A stretch of DNA of 64,000 nucleotides from Gammaproteobacteria bacterium (GTDB taxonomy: Bacteria > Pseudomonadota > Gammaproteobacteria > Arenicellales > Arenicellaceae), in NCBI GenBank assembly GCA_013002025.1, contig JABDKW010000017.1, forward strand, positions 1-64,000. The letters run 5' to 3'. A model generated the notes under the pieces. It made no database searches, was not told where the DNA came from, and saw only the letters and a list, made by a program, of their open reading frames with translations. Shown here one piece after another: positions 45,465 to 55,100 of this stretch (positions within the stretch are counted from its first letter, which is position 1; every line of letters begins with the position of its first letter). Both the position numbers and the translations under genes were made by a program.

Positions 45465-46436
45465 ATGCGAAACAGCGTTTTCACACAAATCATAAATTGG
45501 TTCGACAGCTACGCGGGGCAGGACCCGCAAGGCATGGATAACCAGCAGCAGGATGCTGCCGTCAGCCCCAACTGGTTACGAATCATCCCCTTTGTCATTA
45601 TGCACCTGGCCTGTGGCGCGGTGATCTGGGTGGGCTGGAGCCCGGTAGCTGTGATTGTGGCGTTGGTGTTTTACGCTGTTCGCATGGTTGGTATTACTGC
45701 CTTTTACCATCGATATTTCGCCCATAAGGCGTTTAAAACCGGCCGCATAACGCAATTTGTGTTTGCCCTGATTGGTTCCGCAGCGACGCAACGTGGGCCG
45801 TTGTGGTGGGCCTCACATCACCGCCACCATCACTATTATTCGGACACCGAGGAAGATGTGCATTCACCGCGACAGGGCGTGTTCTGGAGCCACATGGGCT
45901 GGTTTCTGTCCGATAAATATTTCCGCACGCGCCTCGACCTGATCCCCGATTTCGCGCGTTTTAAAGAACTTATTGTGCTGGATCGCTTTGACATGCTGGT
46001 GCCAATTGCCTGCATGCTGCTGATGTACGGCCTCGGGGCCGGGCTCAACTGGCTGTGGCCGCAACTTGGCACCAGCGGCCTGCAAATGCTGGTATGGGGA
46101 TACGTGATCTCAACGGTGGCGCTATTACACGCCACTCTGTGCATCAATTCTCTAGCGCATCGTCGAGGCTCGCGCCGCTTTCAAACAGATGACACCAGCC
46201 GCAATAACCTGTTGCTGGCCCTGATCACCTTTGGTGAGGGCTGGCACAATAATCACCACCGCTTCCCAAATTCCGCGCGTCAGGGCATCCGCTGGTGGGA
46301 AATTGACCTAAGCTACTACCTGATCAAGGCCATGGAAAAAATCGGTCTGGTGTGGAATGTGAAGTCCGGCCCCACTGCCGAGCAAATTGCGATTGCCATC
46401 AAGCAGTCGATGCAAGCGCGCATCGAAGCGCAATAA
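45465..46436 (+). CDS. Acyl-CoA desaturase (delta-9 type membrane fatty acid desaturase)
   Basis: A 323-residue integral membrane desaturase with about four membrane helices. The three histidine boxes are HRYFAHK, SHHRHHHYYSD and HNNHHR, the di-iron ligands of the stearoyl-CoA desaturase group. It introduces a cis double bond in acyl chains. It is the first of five plus-strand genes that follow each other closely and deal with lipids. Confidence 0.92.
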   Translation: MRNSVFTQIINWFDSYAGQDPQGMDNQQQDAAVSPNWLRIIPFVIMHLACGAVIWVGWSPVAVIVALVFYAVRMVGITAFYHRYFAHKAFKTGRITQFVFALIGSAATQRGPLWWASHHRHHHYYSDTEEDVHSPRQGVFWSHMGWFLSDKYFRTRLDLIPDFARFKELIVLDRFDMLVPIACMLLMYGLGAGLNWLWPQLGTSGLQMLVWGYVISTVALLHATLCINSLAHRRGSRRFQTDDTSRNNLLLALITFGEGWHNNHHRFPNSARQGIRWWEIDLSYYLIKAMEKIGLVWNVKSGPTAEQIAIAIKQSMQARIEAQ

Positions 46437-46473
46437 GGCCTCCCGGCGCCCGCAAGCTGCGCGGAATCAACTC

Positions 46474-47760
46474 ATGAATACCCCCACCGCAACGTCGGAG
46501 CGACCTTCGATTGCCATCGTTGGCGGCGGCATCGCCGGCCTGAGCGCCGCGTTCCATCTGCAATCGCGTTTTCGGGTAACACTGTTTGAAGCCCAATCTA
46601 AACTTGGCGGGCACACCGACACACATGAGTTTGATATTGACGGTGCAGTGCGGGCTGTTGATTCCGGATTTATCGTTTTTTGCCGGCGCTACTATCCGCA
46701 TTTCAGTGCCATGCTGGAACAGTTAGCGGTGCCGTCGCAGGCCACCACGATGAGCTTTTCAGCGCACAATTTGCACAGCGGCGTTATGTATAACGCGACC
46801 TCGCTGAATCGTTTGTTTTGCCAGCGGCGCAACCTCGTCAGCCCACGGTTTTATCGGATGCTGCTGGATCTGGTGCGCTTTTACACGCGCGCACCGGCGG
46901 TATTGAAGACTGACGATCACCAGACCAGCGTTGCTGACTACCTGCGCCAGCATCACTACAGTACCGCCTTCAGCGATGACCATCTGCTACCGATGATCAG
47001 TGCATTGTGGTCTGCCACACCGCAGCGTGTCGCAGAATTTCCGATCCGACATCTGGTGGAGTTTTTGCATAATCACGGCATGATGAACCTGTGGCAGCGA
47101 CCTGACTGGGAGGTGGTCAAAGGCGGCTCAGAGCGCTATGTCGATGCCCTGCGCGAGCAACTCGACTGCCACCTGCAAACCGGTTCAGAGGTGCGCCGCA
47201 TCGAGCGCCAGCCAGAGGGGGTGCAGCTCGAGACTGACGCGCATCAATCCCGCTTCGATGCTGTGGTCATCGCCACCCATGCCGACCAGGCATTAATACT
47301 GCTGGCTGACCCCAGCCCTGCTGAGCAGAGCATCCTCAGCGCCATTCCCTTTGAGAGCAACCACGTGTTGGTGCATCAAGACGAATCGGTCATGCCGCCA
47401 CTGAAAAGCGCCTGGGCCTGCTGGAATACCGAAGTGCCGAATGATGTGCACCCCCAGAGCCAATATTGCTGTACCGCTCACTACTGGATGAACGAGTTGC
47501 AGGGTCTGGAGATGGCGGAAAATGTGTTTGTCAGCCTCAACAGTCGGGACCAGATTGACGCCAGCAAAGTTCTGGCCGAACGACACTACAGCCACCCTAT
47601 TTTCAGCGCGCAAAGCGTCACGGCGATTCGCCAGTTACCGGAAATAAACGGTCGACAACGCACCGCCTATGCCGGTGCATTCTGGGGTTGGGGTTTTCAT
47701 GAAGATGGTGCGCGCAGTGGTTGGCAGGCCGCGCAACAGATCGAGCGCATGTTCAGATGA
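46474..47760 (+). CDS. FAD-dependent amine-oxidase-type oxidoreductase
   Basis: A 428-residue flavoprotein; the dinucleotide-binding motif is AIVGGGIAGLSAAFHL at residues 14-29. The C-terminal GAFWGWGFHEDGARSGWQAA motif is typical of the group encoded beside DUF1365 and cyclopropane synthase genes. The frame opens upstream inside the desaturase end, but the ATG at 46474 gives the usual start. Its exact reaction is unknown; a redox step on fatty acyl chains is an inference from context. It overlaps the DUF1365 gene by four bases. Confidence 0.85.
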   Translation: MNTPTATSERPSIAIVGGGIAGLSAAFHLQSRFRVTLFEAQSKLGGHTDTHEFDIDGAVRAVDSGFIVFCRRYYPHFSAMLEQLAVPSQATTMSFSAHNLHSGVMYNATSLNRLFCQRRNLVSPRFYRMLLDLVRFYTRAPAVLKTDDHQTSVADYLRQHHYSTAFSDDHLLPMISALWSATPQRVAEFPIRHLVEFLHNHGMMNLWQRPDWEVVKGGSERYVDALREQLDCHLQTGSEVRRIERQPEGVQLETDAHQSRFDAVVIATHADQALILLADPSPAEQSILSAIPFESNHVLVHQDESVMPPLKSAWACWNTEVPNDVHPQSQYCCTAHYWMNELQGLEMAENVFVSLNSRDQIDASKVLAERHYSHPIFSAQSVTAIRQLPEINGRQRTAYAGAFWGWGFHEDGARSGWQAAQQIERMFR

Positions 47761-48509
47761 GCGAGTTGCCTGCCGATCTGCAGCTTTTTCAGGGTTGGGT
47801 AGACCACGACCGACGTCAACCCCGGGCGCACCGTTTTCGCTACCGTATATCACCCGTCTGGTTGAATGTGCAGCAAACCAGCGTGTTGGATAAGTTGAGC
47901 TGGCTATGGTCAAGTCGACGCCCGGCGGCGGTTAGGTTTGACCGTGACAAATTTTTACCGGGCGCGGGTAGCGTCTACCAAAGCGCACAGCAGGAGGTTC
48001 TGCAGCACAACGGGCAGCAGTTTGAGGGCACTGTATATCTGTTAGCCAACCTCAGCGTCTGGGGTATCTGCTATAACCCGGTCAGCTTTTATTTTTGCTA
48101 TAACGCAGCCGGGCAACTGCGCTATATCCTCAGTGAAATTCACAATACACCCTGGGGCGAACGCCATGTGTATGTGCATGAAATGCCGGCTGGCGCCGAG
48201 CTTCCCCATCAAGGTCGCTTCGAATTTGATAAGCAGTTTCACGTATCACCGTTCATGCCGATGGATCTGCACTACGACTGGTCATTTCGGGTGACCAATG
48301 ACAATATTTTTGTCACAATGCGCTTGCTGCGTGCTGACCAAAAAATATTTAAAGTCAGTATGGATTTAACGGCACGACCCTTAACCGCCGTGCAAGCACT
48401 CTGGCTACCGTTTCGCTACCCGCTTATGTGTGTAAAAGTCTTCACGGCGATTTACTGGCAAGCGTTTATACTTTGGTGCAAGCGGGTGCCTTTTTATAAC
48501 CACCCTTAA
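47757..48509 (+). CDS. DUF1365 domain-containing protein
   Basis: A 250-residue cytoplasmic protein covering the whole DUF1365 family: GWVDHDRRQPRAHRFRYRI, LANLSVWGICYNPVSFYFCY, EIHNTPWGERHVYV and KQFHVSPFMPMDL. The family accompanies FAD oxidoreductases and cyclopropane synthases; its role is unknown. Starts at ATG 47757 in the overlapping ATGA with the oxidoreductase stop. Confidence 0.88.
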   Translation: MSELPADLQLFQGWVDHDRRQPRAHRFRYRISPVWLNVQQTSVLDKLSWLWSSRRPAAVRFDRDKFLPGAGSVYQSAQQEVLQHNGQQFEGTVYLLANLSVWGICYNPVSFYFCYNAAGQLRYILSEIHNTPWGERHVYVHEMPAGAELPHQGRFEFDKQFHVSPFMPMDLHYDWSFRVTNDNIFVTMRLLRADQKIFKVSMDLTARPLTAVQALWLPFRYPLMCVKVFTAIYWQAFILWCKRVPFYNHP

Positions 48510-48623
48510 CTGGCTTCAATGTAATTCCAGCCCAAAAATCAGCAAGGAAAATGATGCCAAACTGAATCGCTGTGTGCAGCGATGCGCGCCGCCCGACTCA
48601 GTAGCGCGCCTCATTACTGGCCT

Positions 48624-49871
48624 ATGAACAACCGCCTCACATCAATTTTTAGCGACGTATCGGTTTCGACACCGGAGCGCCAACACGCGCTGAACCCGGA
48701 TGGATTTTTCCGCAGCCAGTTTTTACGGTCATTTGAGCAACTGCAGAATGGCCATATCCAGCTGCATGACCCCTTGGGCAAATTCCACTTCGGTGATGCG
48801 GACAGCGAGTTAAGATGTCAAATCACGATGCGGCAACTGGCCACTTATCGAAAAATCGCTCTTGGTGGCAGTAATGGCTCGGCTCAGGCCTACATCGATG
48901 GCTTGTGGAGCTGTGATGACCCCACCGCCCTGATGCGTATCATGATTCGTAACCGAACGCTGCTGGACAGCCTCGAGGGCGGCTTCACTAAACTGGTGCA
49001 AAGGCTGCTACAGGCTTGGCATGCCCGTAACCACAACTCCGTGCAGGGTAGCCGCAAAAATATCGCGGCGCACTACGATTTAGGCAATGACTTTTTCCGC
49101 CTGTTTCTGGACCAGCGCATGATGTACTCCTCGGCACTGTATGCCGCGGGCGACGATTTGAACTCAGCCTCGGAGCGCAAGTTGGATCGAATATGCCAGA
49201 CGCTGGAGTTGAGTGCCGACGACCATGTGCTTGAAATTGGTTCCGGCTGGGGCGGCTTCGCCTGCTATGCAGCAGCCACCTGCGGCTGCCGCGTGACAAC
49301 CATTACCATTTCGCAGGAACAATTCACAGAAGCCATCGCGGAAGTTGGTCGGCAGGGCTTGCAGGCACTGGTGGAAGTAAAGCTACAGGATTACCGCGAG
49401 TTAGATCAGCAGTATGACAAGGTTGTCTCCATCGAAATGATCGAAGCCGTCGGTCATCACTATCTTGATCAATACTTCCAGGTGATATCCGATAGCCTTA
49501 AACCGCACGGCAAAGCACTATTACAATCAATCGTGATCGATGATGCACGCTATCAGCAGGCTTTGCGCGAAGTGGACTTTATTAAACGCTATATATTTCC
49601 GGGCAGTTTTATCCCCTGCTATAGCGTTATCACTGCCAGTGCCGGACAACAGGGGCTGATGCTGGAGGACCTGCACGATATGGGCTTGAGCTACGCGCAA
49701 ACCCTGCGTGACTGGCGGCGCAATTATTACGCTGCCAATGCCAAGGTGAACGAACAGGGTTTCGACCCCGCGTTTCAACGCATGTGGGAATTTTATTTGT
49801 GCTACTGTGAGGCCGGCTTTGAGGAGCGCGCCATCAGTGTGGGGCAGTTGTTATTCCGCAAGCAGCCCTGA
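48624..49871 (+). CDS. Cyclopropane-fatty-acyl-phospholipid synthase family methyltransferase
   Basis: A 415-residue SAM-dependent enzyme. The SAM motif is VLEIGSGWGGFACYAA, preceded by AAHYDLGNDFFRLFLD and MMYSSALY, and followed by EMIEAVGHHYLDQYF and YIFPGSFIP, all standard. It would add a methyl or methylene group to unsaturated phospholipid chains. Because it sits in an island with a desaturase, FAD oxidoreductase and DUF1365, branched or furan-type products are possible. ATG at 48624 is preferred over the longer open frame. Confidence 0.88.
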   Translation: MNNRLTSIFSDVSVSTPERQHALNPDGFFRSQFLRSFEQLQNGHIQLHDPLGKFHFGDADSELRCQITMRQLATYRKIALGGSNGSAQAYIDGLWSCDDPTALMRIMIRNRTLLDSLEGGFTKLVQRLLQAWHARNHNSVQGSRKNIAAHYDLGNDFFRLFLDQRMMYSSALYAAGDDLNSASERKLDRICQTLELSADDHVLEIGSGWGGFACYAAATCGCRVTTITISQEQFTEAIAEVGRQGLQALVEVKLQDYRELDQQYDKVVSIEMIEAVGHHYLDQYFQVISDSLKPHGKALLQSIVIDDARYQQALREVDFIKRYIFPGSFIPCYSVITASAGQQGLMLEDLHDMGLSYAQTLRDWRRNYYAANAKVNEQGFDPAFQRMWEFYLCYCEAGFEERAISVGQLLFRKQP

Positions 49872-49940
49872 TGCCATAACACACGCTCAATTTCGCGCCG
49901 CCCCAGTTCACACTCATAATCGCTAGTCGTTTTATTTAAT

Positions 49941-50486
49941 ATGACGCAAATACCAAACCGTAAAAATCTGCTGATCAACGCAGGGCTGTTTTATTTATTG
50001 TGGTTTGCGGCAGTGGTCGGCAGCGGTCAAAATATGACCTGGCCGGCACTGTTAACCTGCCTGCTAATCATCGTTTGGCAATTGCACCCGTCGCGACGAC
50101 ACCCCAGTGACTTTAAGGTACTGACCGTTGCGCTAATACTGGGCCTGATCGCAGATTCGCTGTGGATAAATATGGGGCTGATTAGTTTTACCGACGCCCG
50201 CCCTTTTCCCGCGCTGTCGCCGTTGTGGATTCTGGCTCTGTGGGCGGGCTTTGGCTTAACCATCAACCATTGTCTGTACTGGCTCAAACACCACCCGGTG
50301 TTACCGGTGCTGTCCGGCACCATCGGTGGGCCGTTGTCGTACTACGCCGGCATTCGCTTTGGGGCAGTCGAATACCTTGAGGACGTGGTAACGGTCAGCC
50401 TGTATCTGGCGATCGGCTGGACGGTATCCATTATGATTCTGGTCAAGGTGAGCCGTCTCACAGAAGCACCCGCCTCTACTGGCTAA
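49941..50486 (+). CDS. DUF2878 family membrane protein
   Basis: A 181-residue protein with five to six membrane helices matching DUF2878 (LGLIADSLWINMGLISF, PLWILALWAGFGLTINHCL, GGPLSYYAGIRFGAV). It is the usual last partner in DUF1365/cyclopropane synthase clusters; function unknown. Its stop codon overlaps that of the opposite-strand transporter gene. Confidence 0.85.
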   Translation: MTQIPNRKNLLINAGLFYLLWFAAVVGSGQNMTWPALLTCLLIIVWQLHPSRRHPSDFKVLTVALILGLIADSLWINMGLISFTDARPFPALSPLWILALWAGFGLTINHCLYWLKHHPVLPVLSGTIGGPLSYYAGIRFGAVEYLEDVVTVSLYLAIGWTVSIMILVKVSRLTEAPASTG

Positions 50487-51829
50487 GCAAGAAAAGACTG
50501 CGCCATCACCGCCAACACCACCAGCGGACACACAAAACGAACATAGCCTGGCCAAATGCGCCAAAAAAGGCTGTGCTCGGCCCCCTCAAAGCCCTGCTTT
50601 ATCTCGCCTAATATCTGGTCACGACGCCATACCCAGCCGACGAACAGGCAAAACAAAAGACCGATCAACGGTTCACTGTAACGGGTGGTTAGATCAACCA
50701 CCAACCCGAATAGCGCATTGAAATTAAAGATTAGAATGACGCTGACGGCCAAAATACTCAGCCCCACCAGCATGGCGGCTTTGGCGCGCGGCATTTTGCG
50801 ACGTTCTATCGCATAGGCAACTGGCACTTCCAGCATCGAAATTGACGACGTCAGGGCGGCAATGGTCATCAGCGAGAAAAACAGCAAGGCGACAATCGCG
50901 CCGGCACCACCCATGGTTTCAAACAGGGCTGGCAACACATTAAAGATCAGACCATCAGAATCGATTAGTTGGCCGGCCTCGTTATAAATGGTGACGCCAT
51001 TGTGCAACGCCACGTACATGGCGGGGATAACCAATAGCCCCGCCAGAATAGCGATGCCGATATCCAGGCCAGCTACAATCGCACCCAATTTGGGCAGGTT
51101 CTCTGACTTTGACACATAGGAGCCATACACCATCATGGTACCGACACCGAGTGACAGCGAAAAGAACGCCTGACCCAGCGCTGAAATAACCAACTTCGGG
51201 TCGAGCACTCTGGCAAAGTCCGGCTGCAGGTAAACGCGCCAGCCCTCTGCCGCGCCCGGCAACGTGGCGATATACGCGATCAACACCAGAATCAGCACCA
51301 ACAACATTGGCATCAGGCGAGTGGACCAACGCTCAATTCCGGCCGCAATGCCGCGGCTGACAATGGTGATGGTCAACAGATAAAACAACACACAGAAAAT
51401 AATGTTTCTACTTAAAGAAAAGTCTGTAAGCCATTGTTTTACATCTGAAATACCGACCATGTCGGCACCAGCAGCCAGAAAAAATGCAATCATCCAGCCA
51501 GCCACAATGGCGTAAAAACTGAGAATAAAGCTGGCCGTTAACATACCCCAGACACCGGTCAGGGCCGCCAGCGGCCGGGTGCGCTCAGAACTGATAGCCA
51601 ACATCGACGACACGGTGTCTTTTTTAGCATGTCGGCCGATCAATAATTCGGCCATCAAAATCGGATAAGCCAGTAAAAACGTGAGAATAATATAGGTGAA
51701 AACAAAAGCCCCGCCGCCATTTTCAGCCACCTGAATCGGAAACCCCCATATATTGCCCAGGCCGATGGCCGAGCCAGAGGCCGCCAACACAAAGGCCATT
51801 CGAGAACTAAATTCACCACGTGCTGCCAT
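50483..51829 (-). CDS. Sodium-dependent neurotransmitter-symporter family (NSS/SNF) transporter
   Basis: A 448-residue transporter with about eleven to twelve membrane helices. The N-terminal signature GSAIGLGNIWGFPIQVAENGGGAF lies in the first helix, where sodium and substrate bind in LeuT. NSS transporters take up amino acids or amines with Na+; substrate here is unknown. It lies 14 bases downstream of the aromatic aminotransferase gene, which hints at an aromatic or branched amino acid, as inference only. Confidence 0.9.
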   Translation of the reverse strand: MAARGEFSSRMAFVLAASGSAIGLGNIWGFPIQVAENGGGAFVFTYIILTFLLAYPILMAELLIGRHAKKDTVSSMLAISSERTRPLAALTGVWGMLTASFILSFYAIVAGWMIAFFLAAGADMVGISDVKQWLTDFSLSRNIIFCVLFYLLTITIVSRGIAAGIERWSTRLMPMLLVLILVLIAYIATLPGAAEGWRVYLQPDFARVLDPKLVISALGQAFFSLSLGVGTMMVYGSYVSKSENLPKLGAIVAGLDIGIAILAGLLVIPAMYVALHNGVTIYNEAGQLIDSDGLIFNVLPALFETMGGAGAIVALLFFSLMTIAALTSSISMLEVPVAYAIERRKMPRAKAAMLVGLSILAVSVILIFNFNALFGLVVDLTTRYSEPLIGLLFCLFVGWVWRRDQILGEIKQGFEGAEHSLFWRIWPGYVRFVCPLVVLAVMAQSFLA

Positions 51830-51843
51830 TGTTTTTCTCCGGG

Positions 51844-53046
51844 TTACGCGCTTCGTTTGAGCAATTCAGCCACTCTCTCTACCACCACCGGCAGATTCGT
51901 TTCCGACAGGCCCGCCACATTAATGCGCGTGCTTTCCAGCAAATAAATACCAAACTCGGCACGTAATTGCAGCACCATTTCGCGGGGAATCCCGAGATAG
52001 CAGAACATGCCATTGCTGCCAGCGACAAACGAAAAGTCAATCTTATCCTGGGCTTGATTCAGGCCATCAGACAAGGCCTTGCGTAGCAGGTTCATACGCT
52101 CTCTTACCGCACTTAGTTCGGCCTGCCAATCGCTGGTCAGTTGCGCGTCGTTCAGCAAATGCCCGACTATTCCAGCTCCGTGATACGGTGGCATACTGTA
52201 ATTGCGACGTGCCGCCGCCAACACATGCGACACTGCCGCCGCCGTTTGCTGGGCCGCTTGCGTTATTACCAGCAAGGCACCGGTGCGTTCGCGGTACAGA
52301 CCAAAATTTTTACTGCAGGACAGCGCGATCAGCACTTCAGGGCACGCCTTGACGGCCTGCCGTACGCCATAAGCGTCCACATCCAGACCGTGCCCAAAAC
52401 CTTGATAGGCAACATCAATAAACGGTACCAACTGCCGTTCCACCAATAATTCGATCAATTCGTCCCAGTTATCCTCACTGAGGTCGGCACCGGTGGGATT
52501 GTGGCAACAGCCATGCAGCAGCACCACATCTCCCGATTGCGCTGCGCGCAAACCGGCCAGCATTTTATCGAAGTTCACAGCCCCCGTTTGGAAATCATAG
52601 TAGGGGTACTTGGTCAATTTTAGACCGGCACTTTGCAATAAAGGAAAGTGATTGGCCCAGGTTGGGTCGCTCACCCACACCTGCTTTTCGCCGCTTACCT
52701 GCGCCAATAACTCACCGCCCATGCGCAGCGCTCCGCAGCCACCGGGGGTCATAACAGCGCCCAGCTGCGCACCCAGATCGTTGACCAGAGCATCGCCCAG
52801 CAATAAGCGCGAAATATTACGATTAAAATCCGCGTCCCCGGCCTGAGCAATATAGGCCTTGCTGCGCTGTTGCTCTATTAGCTGTTGCTCGGCCTGCTTT
52901 ACCGCCTTGAAAATGGGCGTATGCCCGGCGCTGTCCTGATACACCCCTACCGAGAGGTTAATTTTGTCAGGGTTAGGGTCCACCTGGAACTGTTGACTGA
53001 GACCCAGAATCGGATCTGGCGGTAACTGCTCAAGCACTTCAAACAT
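51844..53046 (-). CDS. Aromatic amino acid / aspartate aminotransferase (class I)
   Basis: A 400-residue PLP enzyme of the AspC/TyrB subgroup. The start region LEQLPPDPILGLSQQFQVDP, HGCCHNPTGADL and the PLP-lysine in SCSKNFGLYRERTG fit the family. It would transaminate tyrosine, phenylalanine or aspartate with 2-oxoglutarate. ATG at 53046 is preferred over the ATG five codons upstream. It is in a transcription unit with the NSS transporter. Confidence 0.9.
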   Translation of the reverse strand: MFEVLEQLPPDPILGLSQQFQVDPNPDKINLSVGVYQDSAGHTPIFKAVKQAEQQLIEQQRSKAYIAQAGDADFNRNISRLLLGDALVNDLGAQLGAVMTPGGCGALRMGGELLAQVSGEKQVWVSDPTWANHFPLLQSAGLKLTKYPYYDFQTGAVNFDKMLAGLRAAQSGDVVLLHGCCHNPTGADLSEDNWDELIELLVERQLVPFIDVAYQGFGHGLDVDAYGVRQAVKACPEVLIALSCSKNFGLYRERTGALLVITQAAQQTAAAVSHVLAAARRNYSMPPYHGAGIVGHLLNDAQLTSDWQAELSAVRERMNLLRKALSDGLNQAQDKIDFSFVAGSNGMFCYLGIPREMVLQLRAEFGIYLLESTRINVAGLSETNLPVVVERVAELLKRSA

Positions 53047-53102
53047 AATAGATGCCGGCATCGGCAGGGCTGATATTGGTTGTCTTGCGGATCGCCATCG
53101 AA

Positions 53103-53633
53103 TTAGTTCTCCAGGCCTTGTGATTCCGATTCTGGCGCAGTCACACGCTTCAGCTCAGCCAGGTAGCGAAACAGTGCGCGCGACGATTTGGGCGGCTTGC
53201 TGCGCTTTATTTCGAGCTGAGCATTACGGGCCAATTGCCGGATGCGCTGGCGATCTATGTTCGGAAACTGCTCAATCAACTCGGTCAGCAACCGCTCGTC
53301 ACCACCCACTAACCGGTCGCGCCATTGCTCCAATTGATGAAGCTCGGCTGTTTGCTGCTTGTCGGGCTGTTTTTGACGCGCCAGTTCCTGTTGAATGGCG
53401 TCTACATCCTCCGCCTGCATCAGGCTGGCGATGCGGCGCAGTTGGCGTTGTAAGGCCCCACGGCTGAAACGCCGCGCATCTGCCAGCGCCTCACGCATCG
53501 TATTGCTTAGCGGGATTTTTTTTAACTGCCCATCTGATAGGGTCAATAATTCCTTGCCCAACTCATTGAGCACTCTTATCTCGCGTTTAAGCTGCGATTT
53601 ATTAGGCCGGATTGCGTATTTTGAGTCGCTCAC
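53103..53633 (-). CDS. darP: Ribosome-associated protein DarP/YjgA (DUF615)
   Basis: A 176-residue highly charged helical protein of the DUF615 family (KSQLKREIRVLNELGKEL, RFSRGALQRQLRRIASLM, LIEQFPNIDRQRIRQLARNA). In E. coli the homologue associates with late 50S precursors. The start is GTG at 53633. It stands alone between the aminotransferase and a two-component system. Confidence 0.9.
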   Translation of the reverse strand: MSDSKYAIRPNKSQLKREIRVLNELGKELLTLSDGQLKKIPLSNTMREALADARRFSRGALQRQLRRIASLMQAEDVDAIQQELARQKQPDKQQTAELHQLEQWRDRLVGGDERLLTELIEQFPNIDRQRIRQLARNAQLEIKRSKPPKSSRALFRYLAELKRVTAPESESQGLEN

Positions 53634-53753
53634 GGTGCGGTTTATGGAGCAGTTTAGGTGCCTCGATTATGCTTGGCGGCGCAGCCCTTTACCAGCTTTA
53701 TTGTCGTTCCGACACTAAGGCGTTCGCGCGTGAAGCGCTGTTCCAACAAGGGT

Positions 53754-55067
53754 TCAGCTGGTTTCGTTAAACAGCACCTCTACCTTGGTTCCCTGCGCTA
53801 ATTCGCTACTGACTAATACCTGCCAATTAAAGCGGTCTGATAACCGCTTAACGATGGTTAGGCCGACCCCATACCCGCGCCGCTGTTCGCCATCGGGGCT
53901 GACCGCCCGGAAATATGGCTGGAAAATTTTTTCGATCTGGTCTGCCGTCATACCGATGCCAGTATCGGCTATTTCCACGGAGCCTTTTTTGATAGTAATC
54001 GTGACGCTGCCTTCATTGGTGTACAACACCGCGTTGCGGATCAGGTTGCCCAGCACAATGGATAATACTTTGCGCGCCGTGGAAAGCTGTAATGGATACT
54101 GCTCGCGCACCTCGACCACAATCGGTTTGTCCTGTAGATAAAGTCGCGCCGCCTGCACTTCACGCTCGACGATTTCGCGCACCACCAGCGGCTCATCGTC
54201 GAATTCTTTGTCGGTTTCGCGCGCCAGAATAAGGAACGCGTCGATCAACTCCTCCATGTCCTGTGCCGAACCCTTAATGCGACGCACATACTTGGCGTCT
54301 CGCTCATCCAGCGATTGCTCACTAAGCAGCATATCAGCGGCCATTTTGATCACCGTCAACGGCGTTCTGAATTCGTGGCTGGCGTCCCGGGTAAACGCTC
54401 GCTCACGCTCAACAAAGCGTTGAATGCGAGTCGCATAGGACCGAAATGACGCCACCAGCTTTTCAACTTCCCAGTCAATGTCACCTGGAATATTATCCAA
54501 GTCCTCCAGCGTGGCATCGGCATGCGCCGGGTCAAAACGGTCGAATTTATGGGCCAGCCAGATGATCGGGCTAAGTACCAGATTCGACTCGCGATAGACC
54601 CACCAGGCGGCAATATATATAAGGATCAGAATGAGTGTAAGTGGCACTACACCGAAGAACACCGCCAATCGCAACACGCTCTTGCCATCAAACAGTAACA
54701 GTAGTTGGTGACCCCTGTGTTCAGTGATGTACAGCAAGCTATGCGCCATTTGGCCATGCATTTTATGATACCCCAGCCCATAACCCTGCAACTCTTCAGG
54801 CAGCTCAGCAATGATACCCGGGCCAGTCAAATAGCCTTTCAGGTTATCGGTATGTGGGGGCGGAAACGTGGCGTCCATGTCGAACAATTGCCAATAGTGT
54901 ACCGCCTCGCCCTGCAGCGCTTCGCGCACCAGGAATTGTTCTAACACTAGGCTGGCCAAGCCGATACCCAAGGCCGCGACTGCGGCAATCAGGCTGGCCT
55001 GCACGGTCATCTTGCGGCCCAGCTTGCCGCGAATTGAACGGCTACTCAGATCCGGCGTGGCGCTCAT
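53754..55067 (-). CDS. Sensor histidine kinase
   Basis: A 437-residue inner-membrane kinase: membrane helices at about 22-44 and 131-155 around a periplasmic sensor of some 85 residues, then a linker without an obvious HAMP domain, a HisKA box (DASHEFRTPLTVIK, phosphorylated His) and a HATPase domain (NLIRNAVLYTN, DTGIGM, GYGVGL). It is 33 bases downstream of its response regulator gene, so the two form a pair. Ligand and target genes are unknown. Confidence 0.92.
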   Translation of the reverse strand: MSATPDLSSRSIRGKLGRKMTVQASLIAAVAALGIGLASLVLEQFLVREALQGEAVHYWQLFDMDATFPPPHTDNLKGYLTGPGIIAELPEELQGYGLGYHKMHGQMAHSLLYITEHRGHQLLLLFDGKSVLRLAVFFGVVPLTLILILIYIAAWWVYRESNLVLSPIIWLAHKFDRFDPAHADATLEDLDNIPGDIDWEVEKLVASFRSYATRIQRFVERERAFTRDASHEFRTPLTVIKMAADMLLSEQSLDERDAKYVRRIKGSAQDMEELIDAFLILARETDKEFDDEPLVVREIVEREVQAARLYLQDKPIVVEVREQYPLQLSTARKVLSIVLGNLIRNAVLYTNEGSVTITIKKGSVEIADTGIGMTADQIEKIFQPYFRAVSPDGEQRRGYGVGLTIVKRLSDRFNWQVLVSSELAQGTKVEVLFNETS

Positions 55068-55100
55068 GCCCGCGTCGCCATCCCCGGTATGAGCCTGTTC

